19,774 nt of DNA from an uncultured Eubacteriales bacterium (GCA_900555665.1 USLX01000030.1:1-19774); one strand, 5' to 3'. Counted from the first letter of the stretch, positions 1-7,530 are shown. The notes: a model not told the origin generated them from the sequence alone. Numbers and translations: made by a program.

Positions 1-60
1 TTTTCTAGTGTTTTCAAGGGTTCCCGAGCTTTTTTGCACCGTTCAGTAGGCACTAAATAA

Positions 61-188
61 GGCTCCCCTTGATTGTATCAAGGGGAGCTGGCGCGCAGCG
101 CCTTGCCCCGCATCACATCGCGGGGTATGCCGGGCGCGCGTTCCTTACGCGCCTGGCTGAGGGGATTAAGGCCCTGACAGGCGCGTAA
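61..188. repeat. Dispersed palindromic intergenic element (MITE-like), copy 1
   Basis: The stretch is a chain of hairpins with no coding character. Stem 1 pairs 62-73 with 77-88 (12 bp, loop TGT). Stem 2 pairs 90-94 with 98-102 (GGCGC/GCGCC). Stem 3 pairs 106-111 with 120-125 (CCCCGC/GCGGGG), and a GCGCG/CGCGC pair follows near 135-152. The order 'AGGGGAGC, GGCGCGCAGCGCC, GAGGGGAT' is one I remember from non-coding repeats in Oscillospirales genomes, and related elements occur here at 1256-1312 and 7640-7790. It lies directly upstream of mutY, so any mutY promoter must be within or left of it; I see no convincing one. The outer limits are uncertain. Confidence 0.55.
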
Positions 189-218
189 CTGATGCTTTCC
201 GAAAGGACCTTCCAACAT

Positions 219-1253
219 ATGACCCTCTCTCCCGCATTTCTCCCGCCCCTGCTTGGCTGGTATGAACGGAATAAACGCGACCTGCCCTGGCGGCGCGACC
301 GCGAACCGTATCACGTCTGGCTCTCCGAGATCATGCTCCAGCAGACGCGCGTCGAGGCCGTCAAGGGCTACTATGCCCGTTTCCTCGCCGAGCTGCCGGA
401 TATTCCGTCCCTCGCCGCGTGCGATCCCGACCGGCTGCACAAACTCTGGGAAGGCCTCGGCTACTATTCCCGCGTGCGCAACCTGCAAAAGGCTGCGCAG
501 CAGATCGTCTCCGATTACGGCGGCGCGTTTCCAACAGACTATACTTCCATCCGCGCCCTGCCCGGCATCGGAGACTATACCGCCGGCGCAATCTGTTCCA
601 TCTGCTTTGACCATCCCACGCCCGCCGTCGACGGCAATGTCCTGCGCGTCATCTCCCGTTTGACCGCGGATGAGCGCCCCGTCACGCAGCCCGCAGTCAA
701 AAAGGACTATACCGCCGCCCTCGCGGCGATCTATCCCGCCGGGCAGTGCGCCGAGACAACGCAGGCCCTCATGGAGCTCGGCGCGACGGTCTGCGCACCA
801 AACGGCGCGCCACATTGCGCTCTCTGCCCGGTCGCGACCTTCTGTCAGAGCCGGGCCGGGGAACTCTGGCGCTCCATCCCGGTCAAAGAGGCCAAAAAAG
901 CCCGCAAAGAGGCAGCAAAAACCGTTTTTCTCCTCACCTGCGGAGAGAAAACTGCCGTCCGCAAGCGTCCGGAAACCGGCCTGCTCGCCGGTCTTTGGGA
1001 ACTTCCGAACATCGACGGCTTTTTAGAGCCGCAAGCTGCGCTGGCGCTCCTTGAGGCCTGGGGTCTCCGGCCTACCGAGCTGAAAAAGCAGCTCGAAAAG
1101 CAGCATATCTTCACGCACATCACGTGGCAGCTGCGCTGCTACTACGTCGAGGTCAGCGCCCCGGACGGTGGCCTCACGTGGGTCGATGCCGCCCGTTTTG
1201 CCCGTGATATCTCCCTCCCCACCGCCTTCCGCCAATTCTGGGAAAACTCATAA
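219..1253 (+). CDS. mutY: A/G-specific adenine glycosylase MutY
   Basis: Base-excision repair glycosylase that removes adenine mispaired with 8-oxoguanine or guanine, limiting G:C to T:A mutation. Numbered from the ATG at 219 (344 aa), the catalytic Glu is E37 in SEIMLQQT, the helix-hairpin-helix LPGIGDYTAGAI is at 114-125 and the catalytic Asp is D138 in VDGNVLRV, the same numbers as in E. coli MutY. The 4Fe-4S loop is C192-X7-C200-X2-C203-X5-C209; the X7 spacing is one residue longer than in E. coli but, as I recall, common in clostridia. The C-terminal NUDIX-like 8-oxoG recognition domain (about 230-344) includes GLLAGLWELPN. I chose the ATG at 219 because AAAGGA lies at 203-208 and the family N-terminus aligns there; the ATG at 192 has a weak ribosome site. 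It is the only plus-strand gene here. Confidence 0.95.
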   Translation: MTLSPAFLPPLLGWYERNKRDLPWRRDREPYHVWLSEIMLQQTRVEAVKGYYARFLAELPDIPSLAACDPDRLHKLWEGLGYYSRVRNLQKAAQQIVSDYGGAFPTDYTSIRALPGIGDYTAGAICSICFDHPTPAVDGNVLRVISRLTADERPVTQPAVKKDYTAALAAIYPAGQCAETTQALMELGATVCAPNGAPHCALCPVATFCQSRAGELWRSIPVKEAKKARKEAAKTVFLLTCGEKTAVRKRPETGLLAGLWELPNIDGFLEPQAALALLEAWGLRPTELKKQLEKQHIFTHITWQLRCYYVEVSAPDGGLTWVDAARFARDISLPTAFRQFWENS

Positions 1254-1255
1254 AA

Positions 1256-1312
1256 GGCCCCCTCTGCGAAGAGGGGGCTGTCATGCGAAGCATGACTGTG
1301 GGAGAACTCTCT
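1256..1312. repeat. Dispersed hairpin element (MITE-like), copy 2
   Basis: Two perfect hairpins follow the mutY stop codon: 1257-1265 with 1270-1278 (9 bp, loop GCGA) and 1280-1286 with 1290-1296 (GTCATGC/GCATGAC, loop GAA). A 'GGGAGAACTCTC' tail comes next. The arrangement of a C-rich/G-rich first stem followed by a short second palindrome resembles the element at 61-188. The second stem is not a terminator because no T-run follows it. Either hairpin could protect the mutY 3' end. Assignment to a repeat family is from memory. Confidence 0.45.
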
Positions 1313-1320
1313 CAATGCGC

Positions 1321-1359
1321 AAAATATCCCCGGTTTCCATCGGAAACCGGGGATATTTT
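1321..1359. terminator. Bidirectional terminator between mutY and the DUF4349 gene
   Basis: A perfect 18-bp stem pairs 1321-1338 with 1342-1359 around an ATC loop. Arm ends are AAAA and TTTT, so a U-tract forms on both strands. It sits 67 nt after mutY and 6 nt past the stop of the convergent minus-strand gene, serving both transcripts. Confidence 0.9.
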
Positions 1360-1365
1360 GTACTT

Positions 1366-2415
1366 TTATTTCTGTTCGTCCTGCGGAGCCTCGGCCTTCT
1401 TCGCGGCTTTCTTCGCGCGGCTCTTTTTCACGCACCGCCGCACGATCACAAGCACCACTGCCACGATCACTGCCAGCAAAATCAGCGACGGCAGCGCCTG
1501 GGTCAGATTCAGAATAAACCGCTGAACGCCGCGCCCAAAGCTGCGCCACCCGTCCGAAAACGCATCGGCAAATTTCTCGCCGAACGTCCGCTGCACGGTC
1601 ACGGTCGGCGTGTAAATCTCGACCTCGTCGAGGTCCATCGAAACCGTCGAATACCGGATCTGCATGTCCATGTTGCGCAGATTCCGCTCAATGGATTCCG
1701 TCTCATACCGGACGTCAGCCAGCCGCTCTTCCAGTGCGACAAGGCTCTCCACATCCTCGGTCTTCTCCAGCATGGCCAGCAGCCGCTCCTCCTGCGTCCG
1801 CAGGGAAGAAAGCCGCGCCTCATAGTCCGTATACGTTGAGGTCACGTTCTCGGCGTAGCGGTTCGAAGACAACACGTTGCCGATCGACGACGTCTCGGAC
1901 ATAAACTGCTCAAATTTGTCCGCCGGGATGCGCAGCGTATAGCTCGCGTGCCGGTCGACCACGGTGGTTGTCCCGTCGTCGTTGTAGCGCGTATTGCCGT
2001 ACACGTTCGAGCTTTCTACAAAGCCCTGATAGCTTGCGACCATCGCCTCGATGCGCGCCACGGCCTCGTCAAACTTCGTCGTCTCCGCTGAGATGCTTGC
2101 CGAGTAGATGATCTTGGCTGCGTAGTCCGAGAGCGAGGAATTGTCGCCCGTATCGAGCTCCGCGTTCCCCGCGGCGCTGGTCGTAAAGCCCGTGTCCGCC
2201 GCGTCATCCCAGGCCGTCTCCGGCTCCGCCGGCGCTTCCGCCGGGGTGTCGTAGTCCCACTCTTCCGCAGCGGCAGCGCTCTCCGTCTTCCAGTTTTGCG
2301 CTGCGGACGAAGCCGTGTCGGCGGCCATGTTTCTGCTGCTCGCGGCGCATCCGGCCAGCAGGGCCGTAAGCAAAAGGACGCTCATAATCAGTGCAAGAAT
2401 GCGATGCTGTTTCAT
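1366..2415 (-). CDS. DUF4349 domain lipoprotein
   Basis: Membrane-attached surface protein of unknown function, 349 aa. It has a lipoprotein signal peptide with lipobox LAGC (Cys23), a low-complexity Ala/Glu/Asp linker (about 24-95), then a DUF4349 region (about 98-320). That region holds a long coiled coil around 195-255, and a hydrophobic segment (about 307-326) is followed by a Lys/Arg-rich tail (327-349) that should face the cytoplasm. DUF4349 proteins are often placed next to putative anti-sigma or envelope-stress genes, but no such partner is here. I chose the ATG at 2415 because GAAAGGGGG lies 9 nt before it and the signal peptide begins there. The frame stays open a further 57 codons upstream, into the neighbouring gene. 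Function is not inferred beyond envelope localisation. Confidence 0.85.
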   Translation of the reverse strand: MKQHRILALIMSVLLLTALLAGCAASSRNMAADTASSAAQNWKTESAAAAEEWDYDTPAEAPAEPETAWDDAADTGFTTSAAGNAELDTGDNSSLSDYAAKIIYSASISAETTKFDEAVARIEAMVASYQGFVESSNVYGNTRYNDDGTTTVVDRHASYTLRIPADKFEQFMSETSSIGNVLSSNRYAENVTSTYTDYEARLSSLRTQEERLLAMLEKTEDVESLVALEERLADVRYETESIERNLRNMDMQIRYSTVSMDLDEVEIYTPTVTVQRTFGEKFADAFSDGWRSFGRGVQRFILNLTQALPSLILLAVIVAVVLVIVRRCVKKSRAKKAAKKAEAPQDEQK

Positions 2416-2437
2416 GTTGAGGTTCCCCCTTTCTTTT

Positions 2438-2461
2438 GTTCGGTGATCTGTTCGGTCATCT
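2438..2461. repeat. Two tandem 12-bp near-identical units upstream of the DUF4349 gene
   Basis: GTTCGGTGATCT at 2438-2449 is followed at once by GTTCGGTCATCT at 2450-2461, one mismatch. The pair lies 23 nt upstream of the DUF4349 start, in the 82-bp gap after the SSB-like gene. It could be a protein-binding site or chance. Confidence 0.4.
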
Positions 2462-2497
2462 ATCCAGACGAAGAACTCGGGAAAGCGTTGCAGAAAA

Positions 2498-3109
2498 TCA
2501 GAAATTTTCTTCCAAAATTTCCATTCCCATGGCCGAGAGCTCATATGCCGTGCGCTCCTCCGCCCCCTCTGGCAGCACCTTGACATAGCTCCTGCTCTGC
2601 ATCCGCCCCGTAAGCCCGATCCGTGTCCCGACGGGCAGCTCCGCGGCGCACTCCGCCGTCCGCCCCCAGAGGATGCAGGGGATGTAGTCTGTCCGCTGAT
2701 ACTGCCGCGGCACGGCGAGCATCACATCGCAGATCTCGCGCCCCAGCGGTGTCCGGCGATAGACGGGCGGCTTACAGATCGTCCCCACCAGAGCCACGTC
2801 GTTTTCCGGCGGCTGCTCCGTCGTGGTAACAGCCTCGGCAAACACCGAGATGATGAGCCGCCGCCCGGTCTCGGCCCGCGAATTGAACGAGCGTATCTGC
2901 CCCGTCACCAAAAACCGCCCGCCCGCGAACAGATCCGCCTCCATCAAAATGTCCTCCGCCGCCACCACGGGCAAAAGATCCGCCGTGCCGGACAGCCGCT
3001 CCACCTCCAGCGTGAAGCGGAAAAAGCGGCGCTCATGATTGCTGTGCGAATATTCCGGCAGCGCCCGCAGCGTGCCGCAAAGGGTGATATGATTGCCTGT
3101 ATGTTCCAT
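2498..3109 (-). CDS. Tandem OB-fold single-stranded DNA-binding (SSB-like) protein
   Basis: This 203-aa protein is probably a nucleic-acid-binding OB-fold protein. The second half (about 104-200) carries the recognisable SSB pattern: NDVALVGTICKPPVYR, TPLGREICDVMLAVPR, a CILWGRTAE strand and GTRIGLTGRMQSRSY. The first half (about 7-95) follows the same order in degenerate form: HITLCGTLRALPEYS, FFRFTLEVERLSG, GGRFLVTGQIRSF. So it looks like two fused OB folds, where a normal bacterial SSB has one OB fold and an acidic tail. It lacks the usual DDDIPF-type C-terminal tip that recruits repair partners; it ends ILEENF, which is acidic but short. The start has GAGGTGG 4 nt before the ATG. It is a paralogue-type gene, unlikely to be the essential replicative SSB, which usually sits between rpsF and rpsR. 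Confidence 0.75.
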   Translation of the reverse strand: MEHTGNHITLCGTLRALPEYSHSNHERRFFRFTLEVERLSGTADLLPVVAAEDILMEADLFAGGRFLVTGQIRSFNSRAETGRRLIISVFAEAVTTTEQPPENDVALVGTICKPPVYRRTPLGREICDVMLAVPRQYQRTDYIPCILWGRTAECAAELPVGTRIGLTGRMQSRSYVKVLPEGAEERTAYELSAMGMEILEENF

Positions 3110-3138
3110 GTTTCCACCTCGTTTTGTTCATCTGGAAC

Positions 3139-3144
3139 ACTATA
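3139..3144 (-). promoter_or_regulatory. Possible -10 box of the SSB-like gene
   Basis: The minus strand reads TATAGT 30 nt before the ATG of the SSB-like gene, giving a leader of about 22 nt. No good -35 box is visible 16-18 bp upstream, so this is tentative. Confidence 0.3.
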
Positions 3145-3201
3145 TGAGGGGAAACCGCCGCTTAGTACAGGCTCCGCTCTGCGGCACTTTTCGATAGAAC
3201 T

Positions 3202-3275
3202 TGTAGGGGCCGATGCCGAGCGCAGCTGTTCGCGACGAAGGAGCGTTACAGATGCGCTCGGCATCGGCCCCTACA
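3202..3275. repeat. REP-like 74-bp palindrome between ygiQ and the SSB-like gene
   Basis: A perfect 23-bp inverted repeat pairs 3202-3224 with 3253-3275; the outer half reads TGTAGGGGCCGATGCCGAGC. The 28-nt interior can pair further (CTGT/ACAG, then CGC/GCG), leaving a 9-nt loop at about 3234-3242. No T-run follows on either strand, so it is not a standard terminator. The TGTAGGGGC...GCCCCTACA ends match a repeat type I remember as scattered through intergenic DNA of gut clostridia. It occupies most of the 202-bp gap after ygiQ and may block 3' exonucleases. Confidence 0.7.
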
Positions 3276-3311
3276 TGGTGCGCTGGAAAATCGAGAGGGG
3301 CAGGATTACAA

Positions 3312-5207
3312 TTATCTTCTGCCGCGCCTCGCGGGATTCTTTTTGGGCGGGGCTGCTTTTCTGTTTGCGCTCTTTTTCGGGGCAGCGGGCGTTTTGGCTT
3401 TGCTGCTCTCGCCGCGCGGCGGCCGGATGAGGCATTCCGGCCCATACCCGATCAGGTCCTCCCGCCCCGCGAGGATCAGCGCCTCGCGCACCAGCTTATA
3501 ATTCTTCGGATCCTGATACTGCATCAGCGCCCGCTGCATCGCCTTTTCGTGCGGATCCCGCGGGACATAGACCGGCTGCATCGTCCGCGGGTCCAGGCCC
3601 GTATAATACATCACAGTCGAGAGCGTCGACGGCGTCGGATAAAAATCCTGCACCTGCTCCGGCTGATGGTGGATGTCGCGCAGATATTCCGCCAGCTTCA
3701 CGGCCTCTGCCATCGTGCAGCCCGGATGTGACGACATCAGATACGGCACCACATACTGGTTCATGTGCTCGCGCAGGTTCATCTCCTGATACCGCCGCAC
3801 AAATTGCTGATAGACCGCATGGCGCGGCTTGCCCATGTATTTGAGCACTTCGTCCGACACATGTTCCGGCGCGACCTTCAGCTGCCCGGAGATATGGTAG
3901 CGCACCAGCTCCTTGAAGAATACGTCCGACGGATCGGCCAGCAGATAGTCAAACCGGATGCCGCTCCGGATGAAGACCTTTTTCACCCCCGGCACCTTGC
4001 GCAGCTTGCGCAGCAGCGCCAGGTAATCGCTGTGGTCGGCGATGAGATTTTTGCACGGTGTGGGGAATAAACACTGCCGATTCGGGCACGCACCTTTCGT
4101 CAGCTGCTTTTTGCACGCCGGCTGGCGGAAATCCGCCGTCGGTCCGCCCACATCGTGGATATAGCCCTTAAAATCCTTCTCCCGCGTGAGGCTTTCCGCC
4201 TCATGGACGATGGACTCATGTGAGCGGCTCTGAATGATCCGCCCCTGATGAAATGTCAGCGCGCAGAAATTACACGCGCCAAAGCACCCCCGGCAAGAGG
4301 TCAGGCTGAACTTGATCTCCGAGATCGCCGGCACCCCGCCGGCCTTTTCATAGCTCGGATGATACGTCCGCGCATAGGGCAGGTCGTAGATGTGATCCAT
4401 CTCGGCCTGCGTCAGCGGCTTCTGCGGCGGATTCTGCACGACAAACTCCCGGTCGCCGTACGGCTCGATGAGCCGCTTGGCCGAGAACGGATCGGTGTTC
4501 TGATATTGCAGATAAAAGCTCCTGGCATAGACAGATTTCTCCGCCCGCATCGCGGGATAGGACGGCAGCGTGATCGCCGGCAGATCGTCCGGAACCTCCC
4601 GGGCCCGGAACGCCGTCCCATCGATGTAGCTGATGTTCCGGATGTCCATTCCATCGTTCAGCGCATTTGCCACCTCGACAATCGCCCGCTCGCCCATGCC
4701 GTAGATCAAAAGGTCGGCCTGCGAATCGAGCAGGATGGAGCGCTTGAGCTTGTCCGACCAGTAATCATAATGTGCCAACCGCCGCAAACTCGCCTCAATC
4801 CCGCCGATGATGACCGGCACGTCGCAATACGTCTGCCGGATGAGGTTGCAGTAGACCGTCACGGCATAGTCCGGCCGCCGGCCCATCACGCCGCCCGGCG
4901 TGTAGGCATCGGTCTGCCGGTGCCGCTTGGAGACGGCGTAGTGGTTCACCATCGAGTCCATATTCCCGCCCATCACGAGGAAGCCGAGCCGCGGCTTCCC
5001 CAGCGCCGAAATCGACGCCGGATTCTTCCAATCCGGCTGGCTGATGATACCGACCTTATATCCCGCATCCTCCAGCACGCGGGAGATGATCGCGTGTCCG
5101 AAGGACGGATGATCAACGTAAGCGTCGCCGATCACATAGACGAAGTCGCACTGTGCCCAGCCACACCGTTCCATATCTGATTTTGAGATGGGCAAAAACT
5201 CCGCCAT
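3312..5207 (-). CDS. ygiQ: YgiQ family radical SAM protein
   Basis: A 631-aa radical SAM protein of the widely conserved but biochemically unassigned YgiQ (UPF0313) family. The N-terminal region (about 1-280) is the family's unannotated domain, with GGIEASLRR at 135-143. The radical SAM cluster motif CxxxCxxC is C308, C312, C315 in SCRGCFGACNFC. An extra cysteine (C305) precedes it, and further cysteines follow at C365, C374, C379 and C385 (CPNRQCLFPTPC). The tail after about residue 595 is rich in Lys, Arg, Ala and Pro, and is probably disordered. The start has GGAGG 6 nt before the ATG and fits the family N-terminus. It has its own promoter (5237-5245) and is probably a single-gene transcript. 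Family assignment is firm; the reaction is not known. Confidence 0.93.
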   Translation of the reverse strand: MAEFLPISKSDMERCGWAQCDFVYVIGDAYVDHPSFGHAIISRVLEDAGYKVGIISQPDWKNPASISALGKPRLGFLVMGGNMDSMVNHYAVSKRHRQTDAYTPGGVMGRRPDYAVTVYCNLIRQTYCDVPVIIGGIEASLRRLAHYDYWSDKLKRSILLDSQADLLIYGMGERAIVEVANALNDGMDIRNISYIDGTAFRAREVPDDLPAITLPSYPAMRAEKSVYARSFYLQYQNTDPFSAKRLIEPYGDREFVVQNPPQKPLTQAEMDHIYDLPYARTYHPSYEKAGGVPAISEIKFSLTSCRGCFGACNFCALTFHQGRIIQSRSHESIVHEAESLTREKDFKGYIHDVGGPTADFRQPACKKQLTKGACPNRQCLFPTPCKNLIADHSDYLALLRKLRKVPGVKKVFIRSGIRFDYLLADPSDVFFKELVRYHISGQLKVAPEHVSDEVLKYMGKPRHAVYQQFVRRYQEMNLREHMNQYVVPYLMSSHPGCTMAEAVKLAEYLRDIHHQPEQVQDFYPTPSTLSTVMYYTGLDPRTMQPVYVPRDPHEKAMQRALMQYQDPKNYKLVREALILAGREDLIGYGPECLIRPPRGESSKAKTPAAPKKSANRKAAPPKKNPARRGRR

Positions 5208-5236
5208 ACTCCGCCTCCAACGTGTTAATTGCCCTT

Positions 5237-5245
5237 ATTATAGCA
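5237..5245 (-). promoter_or_regulatory. Extended -10 promoter for ygiQ
   Basis: The minus strand reads TGCTATAAT: a perfect TATAAT with the TGn extension, 30 nt before the ygiQ ATG. No TTGACA-like -35 is present at 16-18 bp, which fits an extended -10 sigma-A promoter. Confidence 0.7.
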
Positions 5246-5343
5246 GAGTATGGCGGAAAAAGATAGGCCGGCGCCGCGCAATTCGGCAAGTCCCTTTACC
5301 GAGGCGGCCCCGGTCCAGGCGCGCCTTTGCGCCGCCCCTTCTG

Positions 5344-5886
5344 TCAGTTCGTGCCCGCCGGGCACTCCCCGTCGCCGGAGGAGAGGGCATAGAGCTTGCC
5401 GAGATGATCCCAGGTTGTCTGGTCAATGCTCCCGCTCGCAGGCAGGCCGCAAAGTCTCTGGAGTGCCTGCACTGCCGCAACGGACTGCGCCCCATGTCTC
5501 CCGTCCACCGGCGGCGCGGACAGATTGCGATACCGTTTCTGCAGCGCCGCCAGCATCGCCTGAATCGGGAACAGATGCAGATTTTCCTCCCCCGCGCCGA
5601 TGCTCTGCTGCGGCTGCCAGCGGATGCGGAGCGCCTCGAGCGGCAGGACGAAGCTGCCGAGCTTCAGATACGCATCCACAATCCGGTTCCATGTCGCCTG
5701 ATCGGCCTCGCCCGTCTGTGGCAGGTCATGCCGGGCCTGAAACGCAGTCACGGCGGCCTCGGTGTCCGGGCCGTAGATGCCGTCCGGCACGACCTGCGGG
5801 ATGGCTTCATCTGCCGCCGCGATCACGCGGAGCATGGTTTGCAGGCTCCGGATGGGCTTTCCGATGTAGAAATCTGCGTCGTTCAT
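5344..5886 (-). CDS. Protein with two peptidoglycan-binding (PG_binding_1) domains
   Basis: A 180-aa protein made of two PG_binding_1 repeats and little else. Repeat 1 spans about 8-75 (DGIYGPDTEAAVTAFQ, then TGEADQATWNRIV). Repeat 2 spans about 100-168 (VDGRHGAQSVAAVQALQ, then SGSIDQTTWDHL). Such domains bind cell-wall peptide or glycan, often anchoring spore cortex or wall hydrolases. No catalytic domain, signal peptide or membrane segment is visible. The ATG overlaps the stop of the upstream gene (ATGA, 5883-5886), so the two are translationally coupled. It is likely an accessory binding partner of the SpoIID-like protein. The GC-rich sequence after its stop (5250-5343) shows no clear terminator. 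Confidence 0.85.
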   Translation of the reverse strand: MNDADFYIGKPIRSLQTMLRVIAAADEAIPQVVPDGIYGPDTEAAVTAFQARHDLPQTGEADQATWNRIVDAYLKLGSFVLPLEALRIRWQPQQSIGAGEENLHLFPIQAMLAALQKRYRNLSAPPVDGRHGAQSVAAVQALQRLCGLPASGSIDQTTWDHLGKLYALSSGDGECPAGTN

Positions 5887-7124
5887 CTGTCCACCTCCGA
5901 ATCGCGCATCCCATTGCAGAGTGCCATCCCCGGATACTGCACAAAGCGCGTCGAATCCTGATACCGCGTCCCTGCGCCGCCCTGCCGCGCGAAGGCCGGC
6001 ACCGCCGCCTCCCCCGGAAACTGCGAAAACGGGAACAGCTCTCCGTCGCCGAACACCGTTACGCGGATGCCCTGATACTGCGCATAGATATCATCCCACG
6101 TCCCGCGGTCGACCGTCCCGGTTGCCTCGCGGCCCGCATAGGTCTGAAATGCCGCGACGGCCTGCTCCGTCTCTTCGCCGTAGCGACCCGTGATAGTCGG
6201 GGCGGGTACTTCAGGGATGAATTCCGCGATCACCGACAGCATGTATTGCAGATGTGTCACCTTTCCGCCCGTCTCGCCCGGCTCGATCGACTCCGGATAT
6301 TCCCATGAAAAGCCGAGGAACGTCTGCCCCTCTGACCGCAGCTCCCCGAGCTTGTTGACCGCCACATAGAGCAAAATCAGCTTATACCACGTCGCCTGCC
6401 CGACGATGCCGTCCACGGTCAGTGAGAAGATCGACTGGAACGCGCGCACCGCCGCGTCCGTCGCCGGGCCGAATACCCCGTCCATCTCGACCTTTGGGAT
6501 GGCCGGATAATTCTGCGAGATGCGGTTGAGCTCGATCTGGATGCGCGACACATTCTGACCAATGTCCCCCTGCCGCAGCGGCGAACCGGGGTAGGAATTG
6601 CCCACATCCTCGACCGGCACGTTCCGCACGATCTCGATATTGTCCCCATAATAGTTCCGCAGGATTTCGGCGGTCGTCGCGCCGCTTTGCGCAAGGCTCT
6701 GAGAACCCCATTGGCTCAGGCCGTCGCAGGTGCTCGTCGTCCCGTTGCAGAATTTTGCGGCCAGCGGCTCGATGAAGCCTGCGTAGCGCAGATAACTGTT
6801 GAAAATCTCATCCACAATCTGCACCACGTTTTCAAACAAATTCCGTCCCTGGATATACTTCTGGTCAATGGCCGTCGAGTTTGTGATGTTGAAGCTGTAG
6901 CCCCGGCTGGGATAATACTCGGTGTACACGCGGTTGAGTGCAAACGAGATGATCGCCAGTGTGTTGGCTACGATGGCGGCCTCCTCCCAGGTCGGATAGA
7001 TTTCGCTACAAACCACGTTTTTGATGTAGTCCGGAAATGCCACCGTCACATTCTCGGCATACGCCGTCGGCGCGCCGAGATGCACGGTGATCCTCTCCGG
7101 AATCACAGGATAAACAGTCGGCAA
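5883..7124 (-). CDS. SpoIID/LytB-like protein with two peptidoglycan-binding domains
   Basis: A 413-aa protein. Residues about 25-168 resemble the SpoIID/LytB fold. CSEIYPTWEEAAIVANTLAI (39-58) matches the family's 'E-x-P-x-W-x-EA' helix, with E41 in the place of the lytic transglycosylase Glu, and CDGLSQWGSQSLA with EILRNYYGDNIEI matches the family C-terminal motif. PG_binding_1 domains follow at about 183-252 and 283-350. The tail (352-413) is unassigned and contains C403. SpoIID in Bacillus cuts glycan strands during engulfment, but it has a membrane anchor; this protein has no signal peptide, so an alternative is a coat- or cortex-associated spore protein. The start is TTG, with AGGAGG 7 nt before it, overlapping the stop of the preceding gene (13 nt gap). 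Confidence 0.8.
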   Translation of the reverse strand: MPTVYPVIPERITVHLGAPTAYAENVTVAFPDYIKNVVCSEIYPTWEEAAIVANTLAIISFALNRVYTEYYPSRGYSFNITNSTAIDQKYIQGRNLFENVVQIVDEIFNSYLRYAGFIEPLAAKFCNGTTSTCDGLSQWGSQSLAQSGATTAEILRNYYGDNIEIVRNVPVEDVGNSYPGSPLRQGDIGQNVSRIQIELNRISQNYPAIPKVEMDGVFGPATDAAVRAFQSIFSLTVDGIVGQATWYKLILLYVAVNKLGELRSEGQTFLGFSWEYPESIEPGETGGKVTHLQYMLSVIAEFIPEVPAPTITGRYGEETEQAVAAFQTYAGREATGTVDRGTWDDIYAQYQGIRVTVFGDGELFPFSQFPGEAAVPAFARQGGAGTRYQDSTRFVQYPGMALCNGMRDSEVDR

Positions 7125-7137
7125 CTGTACACCTCCT

Positions 7138-7530
7138 CTACAGATTCTGCGGCGTCACCGTGAAAACCTGCGTGCGCGTATAGCTCTCCGGCAGTGACGG
7201 CGTCGGAATCAGCCGCAGCGGCTGAATGGTCTGCTCCCCGGCGAAGATCTGCGCATCCCGGATCAAAATTCGGTCATATCCCGCGACCTCCGCCTCAATG
7301 TCCACGCTCGCAAACGGCGGTAACTTTGCGCCGGATTGCTGACTCTCGGCCTTCTCCGGCGTCTCAATCGTAATCGGCTCCGTCATCCCGTCATAGTTAC
7401 TCAGCCGAAAGGCCAAAAGCTCCCGTTCCCCGTCCACGCTGCGCCGTATCAGCGCAACGCCCGCTCCCTGCAGCGGGATTCGCGCGTCCGATGTATAGAT
7501 TTGTACCACCAGCGTTCCATAGCTCGCCAA
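7138..7530 (-). CDS. Small beta-rich protein, first gene of the SpoIID-like operon
   Basis: A 130-aa protein of unknown function. The sequence is strand-rich without membrane segments: YGTLVVQIYTSDARIPLQGA, VALIRR, a mid-region with PFASVDIEAEVAGYDRILI and an end PESYTRTQVFTVTPQNL. It resembles a carboxypeptidase-regulatory-like or Ig-type beta sandwich, which I cannot confirm. I chose TTG at 7530 because GGAGGAGGGG lies 5 nt before it and LASYGTLVVQ begins the recognisable domain. An ATG at 7563 gives a longer form with no comparable ribosome site. Downstream, 13 nt separate it from the SpoIID-like gene, which also starts with TTG. The context suggests a cell-wall or spore-surface role. Confidence 0.65.
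   Translation of the reverse strand: MASYGTLVVQIYTSDARIPLQGAGVALIRRSVDGERELLAFRLSNYDGMTEPITIETPEKAESQQSGAKLPPFASVDIEAEVAGYDRILIRDAQIFAGEQTIQPLRLIPTPSLPESYTRTQVFTVTPQNL

Noticed and set aside
1..60. Sigma-A promoter for mutY (TTGCAC at 34-39)
   Set aside because: No acceptable -10 box is found 16-18 bp downstream; TAAATA lies only 14 bp away.
78..815. Minus-strand open frame opposite mutY
   Set aside because: It overlaps the conserved MutY coding sequence, has a biased composition and begins within the repeat element.
3035..3445. Open frames in both directions across 3202-3275 that look alike (GADAER...ALGIGPY)
   Set aside because: The similarity of the two translations is a result of the DNA palindrome, not of a real gene.
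5250..5343. GC-rich sequence after the second peptidoglycan-binding gene as a terminator
   Set aside because: Possible GGCGGC/GCCGCC pairing has a long loop and no T-run at the right distance, so I do not call it.
5250..6308. Long plus-strand frame opposite the peptidoglycan-binding genes
   Set aside because: It is Arg/Pro/Ser-rich shadow sequence with no family resemblance, while the minus-strand frames have clear PG_binding_1 motifs.
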